NCBI GenBank assembly: GCA_016934645.1
Contig: JAFGSL010000243.1
Span: forward strand, 1 to 10,882
Length of the DNA stretch: 10,882 nt
Direction of reading: 5' to 3'
Origin: Anaerolineae bacterium
Lineage (GTDB): Bacteria > Chloroflexota > Anaerolineae > B4-G1 > SLSP01
How positions within the stretch are numbered: position 1 is the stretch's first letter; the number at the start of each line of letters is the position of its first letter. The position numbers and the translations under genes were made by a program. The notes under the pieces were generated by a model that was not told where the DNA came from, did no database searches, and saw nothing but the letters and a program-made list of their open reading frames with translations. Below are positions 1 through 5,700 of the stretch, piece by piece.

Positions 1-293
1 AATCCCAATTGATCCAACTGCGCAGCCAACTCCGGGTCTTCATTACTTTCTGCTGTGGACACCGAAGGCCCTGGCATCCATTGCCCACCGCGCACCTGTG
101 CTGTCAAATCCTGCACCGCGCGATAGACTTCTTCCAAGGTGATCGTGGATGCCGTACTGTATGCTTGCAATGCGGCGCGGATGGCAGCACTTGTGTTGGC
201 CTGTGCGTCCAGCCAGGCCAACAAAGCAGCATCCCGTTCCCGGTCCAAGACCACAGTTTTGCGCACATAGCGCGATGGCTCCGTCACCGTCAT
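1..293 (-). CDS. parR: ParR-like ribbon-helix-helix DNA-binding protein (partial, C-terminus outside window)
   Basis: About 97 residues are visible before the left edge. Residues 8-45 read RYVRKTVVLDRERDAALL, then AWLDAQANTSAAIRAALQAY. This is the strand-helix-helix pattern of CopG/ParR ribbon-helix-helix proteins: a basic beta strand, then two helices ending in an S-x-A-I-R-x-A-L type helix. The tail (residues 65 onward) is acidic and low in complexity, as in ParR tails that contact ParM filaments. The ATG at 291-293 is chosen because GAGG lies 7 bases upstream and it starts exactly at the RHH domain. It lies 72 bp downstream of the parM-like stop on the same strand, the usual parM-parR order. 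The function (binding a centromere and capping the actin-like filament) is inferred from fold and position. A plain CopG-type regulator is the alternative. Confidence 0.75.
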   Translation of the reverse strand, partial: MTVTEPSRYVRKTVVLDRERDAALLAWLDAQANTSAAIRAALQAYSTASTITLEEVYRAVQDLTAQVRGGQWMPGPSVSTAESNEDPELAAQLDQLG

Positions 294-365
294 CGTTTTT
301 CCTCACCACCAGGTGTGAACAATGCATAACTGCGGGCAACTCAGGTATGAAGGCTTCATCATCCC

Positions 366-1346
366 CTATTGCCCCCACAAGCGCCGCGCCAGTTTCCAGT
401 AGCCCACCGCGTTCCCATAGACCGGTTCGGCGACGATTTGGGCGTGTGGCCAGTGTTGCCGGATGTGATCACCCAACAACAACGCCCCACCGCCCGTGAT
501 GAGCAACGCATCCAAGGTCGCGCCCCCGTTCCACAAGTGCGATGCTTCACTAAGAATCTGTTGGGTCAGGTCTGCGGCCAGGTCATCCACGACGGCGGCG
601 AACTCCGCGATGGGTTCTCCGTAGTAGCGCAAGTTCCGCTGCTGGATGGCGGCGGCTAACGGATGGTCGCGTAAGTCATCCAAACCGGGATAGTGTTGGG
701 ACAACCACTGGCGCACAGCGCGCACCAGCGTCCAGCCGCCGACGTTGACGCTGGCAGTTTCGCGCCCGATCTCCGCCAGCCGGTTGACGCTGAGCAGGTT
801 GCAGGTCTTGCCGCCGATGTCAATGAGGCCCACCGCAGCTTGCGCCAGGTCGTTGCGCCGGATTTGGCCCCGGTCGTCGAGGACTTCGGCCAAGAGGGAG
901 CCAAAGGGCTGGGGGATGACGCGCACGTTGGCGACACGCAGTACTTGCCCGCGCCGCCCCTCGCGCTGAACGCGGTGTTCGCCGAGGAGCCGCTCCTGCA
1001 CCAGGGCCTTGTCGGTGTAGAAAGCCACGGGCAAGCCGGTAACCACATCCACGTCCACGGCAGTGCCGGACGTCAACTCTGTCAGGGCAGCTAAGAACAG
1101 TGTTAACCATTCGTCGCTCTGAATCCAGCCACGGTCTTCGCGGCGGTGCAGAAAGCGGGATTGGTGGATGGCTTCGGCCCCCACCAGCACGTGGGCGGGA
1201 GCTACGAGCACGAGGGCGTCCTCCCCCTTACCGTTGAGAGAGAACCGCGCGCGGTCGGGTGTGCCGACCGCCGAGGGAAAAGTCGCGCGTCGCTGGGCAG
1301 CGACGGCTTTGGTGGCATTGTAGCCGATATCAATTCCAGTTTGCAT
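366..1346 (-). CDS. parM: ParM/StbA-family actin-like ATPase (plasmid-segregation type)
   Basis: A 326-residue actin-like ATPase. The phosphate-1 motif is DIGYNATKA (residues 6-14), phosphate-2 is GLIDIGGKTCN (173-183) and the adenosine motif is ITGGGALLLG (283-292). PQPFGSLLAE (145-154) is the usual segment before the second domain. The length fits ParM/StbA/Alp7A-type proteins (about 320-350 residues). ParM polymerises with ATP and pushes or pulls DNA bound by ParR at a centromere. The frame stays open upstream to a TTG at 1460, but the ATG at 1344-1346 is preferred: AAGGAGGT (complement of 1351-1358) lies 4 bases upstream and the actin fold begins directly. Downstream is the ParR-like gene; upstream lie a terminator-like hairpin and a small HTH gene. 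The pairing with an RHH protein makes DNA segregation the best reading. This suggests a plasmid, a phage-plasmid or an integrated copy of one. Confidence 0.88.
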   Translation of the reverse strand: MQTGIDIGYNATKAVAAQRRATFPSAVGTPDRARFSLNGKGEDALVLVAPAHVLVGAEAIHQSRFLHRREDRGWIQSDEWLTLFLAALTELTSGTAVDVDVVTGLPVAFYTDKALVQERLLGEHRVQREGRRGQVLRVANVRVIPQPFGSLLAEVLDDRGQIRRNDLAQAAVGLIDIGGKTCNLLSVNRLAEIGRETASVNVGGWTLVRAVRQWLSQHYPGLDDLRDHPLAAAIQQRNLRYYGEPIAEFAAVVDDLAADLTQQILSEASHLWNGGATLDALLITGGGALLLGDHIRQHWPHAQIVAEPVYGNAVGYWKLARRLWGQ

Positions 1347-1350
1347 ACTT

Positions 1351-1358
1351 ACCTCCTT
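1351..1358 (-). promoter_or_regulatory. Strong Shine-Dalgarno site deciding the parM start
   Basis: The minus strand reads AAGGAGGT, a full match to the anti-SD sequence, 4 bases before the ATG at 1346. It rules out the longer TTG-initiated reading that would pass through the upstream hairpin. Confidence 0.85.
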
Positions 1359-1397
1359 GAGTTTGGAAATCGCGTTGTCGCGTGAATGGCCAAACAA

Positions 1398-1441
1398 CAA
1401 AAAACGGCCTACCGTGCCGTTGTCTGGCGCAGGTAGGCCGT
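1398..1441 (-). terminator. Terminator-like hairpin with U-tract in the parM leader (possible attenuator)
   Basis: On the minus strand, ACGGCCTACC (1441-1432) pairs perfectly with GGTAGGCCGT (1413-1404). Part of the 18-base loop can extend the stem (GCC with GGC). It is followed at once by a T-rich run of the form TTTTTGTTGTTT. This is a textbook intrinsic terminator for minus-strand transcription, yet it lies only about 40 bases before the parM Shine-Dalgarno site. I see no obvious promoter between the hairpin and parM, so it may act as an attenuator rather than an end of transcription. An imperfect 11-bp pair (1380-1390 with 1448-1458, one mismatch in minus-strand RNA) encloses the whole hairpin. 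Confidence 0.7.
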
Positions 1442-1459
1442 CATATAGCCGTTCACGCA

Positions 1460-1501
1460 ATCGCCCTACAGGAAGGCGGTATCGCCCTCAAGGAAGTGCC
1501 T
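1460..1501. repeat. Two tandem 21-bp direct repeats upstream of parM
   Basis: Positions 1460-1480 and 1481-1501 are direct tandem copies. Both start ATCGCCCT and share AGGAAG at the same offset; 15 of 21 positions match. The 21-bp period equals two helical turns, so proteins bound to both copies would lie on the same face. Short direct repeats next to parM are typical of parC centromeres bound by ParR, but two degenerate copies are few, so this is only a candidate. Confidence 0.45.
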
Positions 1502-1528
1502 GATGCGGCCAAAACAGCGCCGCATCAG
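1500..1528. repeat. Perfect 10-bp inverted repeat upstream of parM
   Basis: CTGATGCGGC (1500-1509) and GCCGCATCAG (1519-1528) are perfect reverse complements separated by 9 bases. Neither strand has a U-tract after it, so it is more likely an operator or RNA structure than a terminator. It abuts the tandem 21-bp repeats. Confidence 0.5.
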
Positions 1529-1540
1529 AGATTGCGTCTA

Positions 1541-1549
1541 TGGTATAAT
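1541..1549 (+). promoter_or_regulatory. Isolated extended -10 element on the plus strand
   Basis: TGGTATAAT matches the extended -10 consensus (TGnTATAAT). There is no recognisable -35 box 15-19 bases upstream and no plus-strand gene downstream. Transcription from it would run antisense to the HTH gene at 1632-1862. It could drive an antisense RNA or be a chance match. Confidence 0.25.
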
Positions 1550-1561
1550 CAGGGTAGCCCA

Positions 1562-1618
1562 CCGTTGCCTTGACAACGGCCGGGTTAGCGTCTGGTGGGT
1601 GCTGCTAACACCCACCAG
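1562..1618. repeat. Two stem-loops just downstream of the HTH gene
   Basis: CCGTTG (1562-1567) pairs with CAACGG (1574-1579), and CTGGTGGGTG (1592-1601) pairs perfectly with CACCCACCAG (1609-1618) across 7 bases. The second begins 13 bases after the HTH gene stop and is GC-rich. It lacks a U-tract in the minus direction, so it would be at most a weak terminator or an mRNA-stabilising or processing structure between the HTH cistron and parM. Confidence 0.45.
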
Positions 1619-1631
1619 GCGTGCCCCGAAC

Positions 1632-1862
1632 TTATGGTTCAGTTGTTAAGGATGTTGCCTCGGATTGTGTCTCGGACTTCGCAGCGTGTTCCTCTAGCCA
1701 GCGTTGTCCTTCTTCGTAAGGAATCATCCAAGCCTGCCCAAACTTCTGGGCCGCGATTTTCCCCCGCCGGCATAACCGAGCAATATAGCTGCTTGCCACA
1801 CTTGCTTCCTCAGCCAGGGAACTCGCTGTCCAAAATTTGTGGGAAGTCTCCACTGATTCCAT
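1632..1862 (-). CDS. Small MerR/excisionase-like winged-helix DNA-binding protein
   Basis: A 76-residue protein. Residues 9-58 show the HTH_17/excisionase layout: FWTASSLAEEASVASSYIAR (helix-turn-helix), then LCRRGKIAAQKFGQAWMIPY (wing with the basic K-I-x-A-x-K-x-G-x-x-W-x-I pattern), then a helix EEGQRWLEEHA. A polar Ser/Thr/Glu-rich tail follows. Such proteins act as excisionases (recombination directionality factors), AlpA-type regulators or small repressors. Start at 1862: the ATG is placed at the predicted transcription start of a consensus promoter, with no Shine-Dalgarno site, so translation is probably leaderless. It is the first gene before the parM-parR pair, on the same strand. 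Autoregulation through the palindrome in its promoter is an inference. No integrase is visible, which argues for a regulator rather than an excisionase. Confidence 0.8.
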   Translation of the reverse strand: MESVETSHKFWTASSLAEEASVASSYIARLCRRGKIAAQKFGQAWMIPYEEGQRWLEEHAAKSETQSEATSLTTEP

Positions 1863-1868
1863 AGCTCT

Positions 1869-1896
1869 ATTATAGTTCTAATATTAGAACTGTCAA
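1869..1896 (-). promoter_or_regulatory. Consensus sigma70-type promoter of the HTH-parM-parR unit
   Basis: On the minus strand, TTGACA (complement of 1891-1896), a 16-base spacer and TATAAT (complement of 1869-1874) match both consensus hexamers exactly. The expected start, about 7 bases after the -10 box, falls at about 1862, the A of the HTH gene ATG. This predicts a leaderless transcript. Confidence 0.82.
1874..1891. promoter_or_regulatory. 18-bp perfect palindromic operator inside the promoter spacer
   Basis: AGTTCTAATATTAGAACT is a perfect palindrome that fills the promoter spacer and touches both the -10 and -35 boxes. A dimeric protein bound here would exclude RNA polymerase. The neighbouring winged-helix protein is the nearest candidate, but a LexA-like or other host repressor is equally possible. 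The half-site GTTCTAAT does not match a LexA box that I can name with confidence. Confidence 0.7.
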
Positions 1897-1926
1897 TCCC
1901 CAATTTCGCAATTTTCACAACTGCGC

Positions 1927-2119
1927 CGTTGTCGTTTGGCCTGTTAAGGTCTGGTATCCGGGCGAGCCGGTCTGTGGACTTGATCGCGCACAATGGGCGT
2001 ATCTTGAACCACACTATTCCCATCTTAATCGCAATTCACTCTTGTGAGGCTTGGGGATGTTAAGAATTTTTCCTAACTTGCGCACGGGTTTTTCTTCACT
2101 GGAAAGAGAGGGGAAAATG
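1927..2119 (+). repeat. Diverged copy A of the 5' region of the right-edge gene, with orphan RBS and ATG
   Basis: This stretch aligns without large gaps to 10371-10566, the region leading into the gene at 10564. Shared blocks include TTGTCG near the start, ATCGCG-ACAAT-GGC, CTTAATCG, TTCCTAAC-TGCGC, and a purine-rich RBS just before ATG. The ATGs coincide at the ends of the two copies (2117 and 10564). After ATG the frame here reads only Met-Ser-Gly-stop, so the coding part is missing. By eye about two thirds of positions match. It looks like a promoter and leader duplicated together with a gene of the same family, the gene body since lost or replaced. Confidence 0.7.
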
Positions 2120-2124
2120 TCTGG

Positions 2125-2379
2125 CTAAACAGTTCTATCGAAGTTGCTGGTATGGTGGAATTCTAAGAAGAGATGCTGCGGCACGCTCGCGAAGGATGCC
2201 GCCGCATCATAACCGGAAGGCACGCGAAGATCGCTGAGGTCGGCGAACCACTTGCCGAGACCGGCGGTTTCAACGCGGTCGGTGAGGCGGCACAGGACAG
2301 AGGCCAGGTCGGCGTGGAGGGCGCGGTAGATGGCTTCGTCGGCGGGCACGAAGGGCGCGCAGGGGCACAGCTTCTTGAT
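2125..2379 (-). pseudogene. Truncated coding remnant, 84 codons, unknown family
   Basis: The frame is open from just after a TAA (2380-2382) to a TAG at 2125-2127. Translation includes KLCPCAPFVPADEAIYRALH and then a hydrophobic/charged segment with GKWFADLSDLRVPSGYDAAA. Third codon positions are almost all G or C between about 2200 and 2360 (runs such as GCC-ATC-TAC-CGC-GCC-CTC), which is coding-like and unlike the flanking DNA. There is no ATG or RBS at its 5' end; the first in-frame alternative start is GTG at 2349. I read it as the 3' piece of a gene whose front has been lost. It ends in the 3-codon stub of the duplicated leader. I do not recognise the family. A short functional gene starting at the GTG is less likely. 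Confidence 0.4.
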
Positions 2380-2789
2380 TTAGGAGATGCAGTTTGGCAA
2401 AACCAAACTACCAAGGTTTGGTTCACGTCCACAAGAGCAACATTCCGTGGGTGTTCCTACATCTTCGCCAGCGTCATCACCTGTTAACGCAAAAAGTGAA
2501 CCAAACCCACCATCCTCCGACGACAAGAGGGGCATCCACTGGCAATCCCGCGCGCTGCCGTTCCACCTGCACCGGCAGGTGGGGTGCGAGAGTGCAGAGG
2601 ATCAACATTCCGCACTGCGAAGAGAAGAACAGAACGAATGTTCCATTCTTCGATTATGCTTGGAGCCAGTGCGGGGGGGCACGTCAAGTTAATTCACGGA
2701 TCGGGGCGCGCGATACATATTTTGGTTGCGGACACGCGGGGGAAATGCATGGAGGGTTTGGTGGACGGAGGGCAGTCTTGCTTCTTGCT
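2380..2789. other. Intergenic stretch without a recognisable gene; short inverted repeats
   Basis: No frame here has coding-like composition together with a start and RBS. What it does hold: GGTTTGGTTCAC (2415-2426) and GTGAACCAAACC (2496-2507), a perfect 12-bp inverted repeat; a further AACCAAAC at 2401-2408 that can pair with GTTTGGTT at 2416-2423; a perfect 8-bp stem with a 4-base loop (2563-2570 with 2575-2582); and a 10-bp direct repeat CAACATTCCG (2438-2447, 2603-2612). No obvious U-tract terminator follows the large gene that ends at 2790. Confidence 0.5.
2563..2582. repeat. GC-rich stem-loop with tetraloop
   Basis: CCACCTGC and GCAGGTGG pair perfectly around the loop ACCG. It lies about 210 bp downstream of the CHAT/NB-ARC gene on that gene's strand. 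No U-run follows it, so it is not a canonical terminator. Confidence 0.4.
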
Positions 2790-5700
2790 TCAAATCCACT
2801 CCCATTTCGTACAAACGTCAGTGACGGACTGCGCGATCTGGTTGTATCCTTCCTGCGTCACACTCAACGCCTGTAGGAATGATAAGTCATCTTTGGCTAG
2901 GAAACTAAGCAAGTCGGCACGTTCGCGACTTCGCAGTTCCCAAAGATAAAGCAGTAATTTTTGATGTACTTTCCTAGTAACGGAATCGGAAATATCAATG
3001 GATAAGGTCATCGCTATCAAAACTCGTAACTGGTACTCTTTGTTAGTAATTGTGGCTACCGACGCTAGAACTTTCACCAGGGGACTGTAACAGGAGTCAT
3101 CTGCCGCAAGCTGTGGAACCAATTCTGACAACATCAGTGCCCTTCGCCATTCATCTTCTATCGCGCATGCTGCTGCTAGAGCATCCGCTAAGATTTGGCT
3201 ACGACAGGACGCATCTGTAAAACGTGGGGCCAACATTGCCAGGCACCTAGCCCGACTCTCATCTTTATTAATCTCACGTGCAGTTGCTAAAGCTTCCATC
3301 AAAATCTGATTTTTGAGTGCATCTGTGAAGTGGTGAGCTAACTTCAAAAAAGCTTTTACCCGTGACTCTTCATACTTAATTGCACGCGCTGCTGCTAAGG
3401 CCTCTGTCAAGATCTGACTTTGGAACATACCTGTAAACTGCGGCACTAGTATTAATAGGATCCCCGTCCGATCTCCTTCATCCTCAATCTCACGAGTTGC
3501 TGCCAATATCCTTTTAAGTAAGTCTATATGATAGCCATCGGCTACACACTGTGAGGCTAACTCCATTAAGACTCCTAGTCTATTTTTCTCCCACTTGATT
3601 GCACACACTACCGTCAAAATTTCTGTCAACCAATCCATGCGATGATTATCTGCTGAAAGATGTCGGATCAGTGTCACCAATGCTACTTCTGGGTCACCTA
3701 CGCGCTTACTCGCTTGCGCTGCTGCCAAAGCCTCCATCAAGATCTGACTTCGGACTTTATCAGTGAAGTATGAGGCTAATATCGCTAAAACTTCTGCTTG
3801 CCATCCTTTATTCTTGAATCCACGCGCTATAGCCAAGGCTTCTGCCAATAAACTGCAATGGAAGTCATCCGACGCAATCTGCGGAATCAAGGCCATTAGA
3901 GTCTTGGCTCGTCCTTCTTCCCACCTGAGCGCGCGTATTGCTGCTAGAGCTTCCATCAAGAGGTCTCCAGTGAGCTGCGGAATTAAGGCCATCAAAACTT
4001 CTACTTGGCTTCTTGCTCTCTTGATTCTAAGCGCCATCCTCAATACTTCCCCCAATAAGTCACCTGAGAGTAGTGGAGCTAGTGCTAGCATAATTTTCAC
4101 TTGCAACCATTCATCCTTGATCATTTGCGTGATCAATAATTCTTCTTTCAATGCTTGAATTTGGTTTGTACCTGAGAGTTGGGGAACGAGTTCTGCTAAA
4201 GCCCATGCTCGCTCTTTTTGTTTCCTAGTCTTATAGGCTGCTAATAGAGCTTCCGTCAATATCTGGTTTGGAGACATATCCTTAAAATACCAGGCAAATG
4301 CCGCTAATACTATAGCTTGTCTGTACTCATCCGTAATTGTAAGCATCGTTGTTAGGGCTTTCATCAGTAAATCATCTGTGAGCAATGGGGCTAATGCTAC
4401 CAGAGCCTCTGTTCGATAATATGGGTTCTCAATCGTGCGCATTACTTGCAAAGCTTCCATCAACACTTGCGACTGAGCCATACCGGCTAACTGCAAAGCT
4501 ACCGTTGCCAAAATTTCTACCTGCCGGCCTTCGTTTTTGATCATACGCGCTATCATCAAAGCTTCATTTAGTATTTGGTTCGTGTCAAGGGCTTCTGGAG
4601 CTAACTTTGCCAAAATCATAGCCCGCCCCCACTCGTTTTTAATTGCGCGTGCCATTGCCAATCCTTCTTGCAATAAGTCACCAGTGAGTCGCGGGGCCAA
4701 TATTAACAAGATTCTTATCTGCTTCCACTCCTTTTCAATCGCACGTATTGCTTTTAAACTTTCTGATAGGGCCTGATCCCGCAACGAGTCTGTGAGTTGT
4801 GAAGCCAGCGTTGCTAAAACCTCTGCTTGCCACTCTCTCTTGTTAATGGCACACACTGTTGCGAAATTCTCCATCAAGGTTTGTGTTCGAGTTGTATCTG
4901 CAAGATACGGCGTCAACGCTGCCAAAGCTTTTACCCGATAATACTTGGGATCAATCGCGCGCGCCACTTTCAGGCTCTTTGTTAACAATTTATCTGTAAG
5001 ATACGGAGCCAGAGTTGCTAAAGCTTCTGCCCGATACCGCTCATCTCCAATTGCGCACGCTGTCGCCAGAGTCTCTGTAAGTAAACCATCTGTAAGATAT
5101 GGAGCAAGTGTTGCTAAAATCTTCACTTGTTCTCTTGGATTTCTAGCTGTCTGCATAGCTGTTATCCCTTCCATCAAAACCTGCTCACGCGCAGTGCCTA
5201 CAAGCTGTGAAAGCAATGCTCCCAAAACTCTTACCCGGTTCCTCTTGTCCTTAATTGTTTGTGCCAAAGCCAAACCTTCTATTAGCCATTCACCAGTGAG
5301 CTGTGAAGCCAAAGTTATTAAAACTTCTGTTCGTTGCCTTTCATTCTCAATCGTACGTATAGCCACCAGCCCAAGACATTGCGCATTGGCATTCAGTGAG
5401 TCCGACAAACATCCCGTTTTCAAGAGGGCGACAATCATCCACGCCTGCTTTTCCGCACCCACGACTCGCCGTGCTATACTCAAGCCTCGTTCCGGTGGCC
5501 AAAGGCTGGTTTCTATCGCCCGCGCCACTAGTGCAGGTTCGTAGTTGCTGGCCAATGAGTTAACAGTAGTGTGGATCAGGGCATAGTGAACGCAGTCCGC
5601 TATGACCAGTGGAAAGCCAACCTCTTTGGCCGATGTAGTAGCAGCTTGCGCCCATTGCCATGCAAGCGATAAATCGGCTAGATACCCGTCATAAATGTAA

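Noticed and set aside
9..378. Plus-strand and alternative minus-strand frames across the left edge (9-329, 149-499, 43-378)
   Set aside because: They overlap the ParR-like frame, which has an RBS and an RHH pattern; the others show no domain and unlikely composition.
1347..1460. N-terminal extension of the ParM-like frame to a TTG at 1460
   Set aside because: It would translate through the terminator hairpin, has no RBS, and the actin fold starts exactly at the ATG at 1346, which has a perfect Shine-Dalgarno site.
1724..2023. 99-codon minus-strand frame upstream of and overlapping the HTH gene
   Set aside because: It runs through the consensus promoter and the HTH gene in another frame and has no RBS.
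2173..2949. Overlapping frames in the gene-free region (2173-2487, 2387-2692, 2394-2876, 2484-2687, 2584-2949)
   Set aside because: None combines a start with RBS, coding-like third positions and a recognisable pattern; several cross the inverted repeats.
2958..5369. Regularly spaced short DNA motifs resembling a CRISPR array or minisatellite
   Set aside because: The periodicity (about 96-111 bp) follows the protein repeat units in frame; the repeats are degenerate and there are no uniform spacers.
4945..5544. 199-codon plus-strand frame opposite the helical repeats
   Set aside because: It mirrors the repeat periodicity of the real minus-strand gene and has no independent features.
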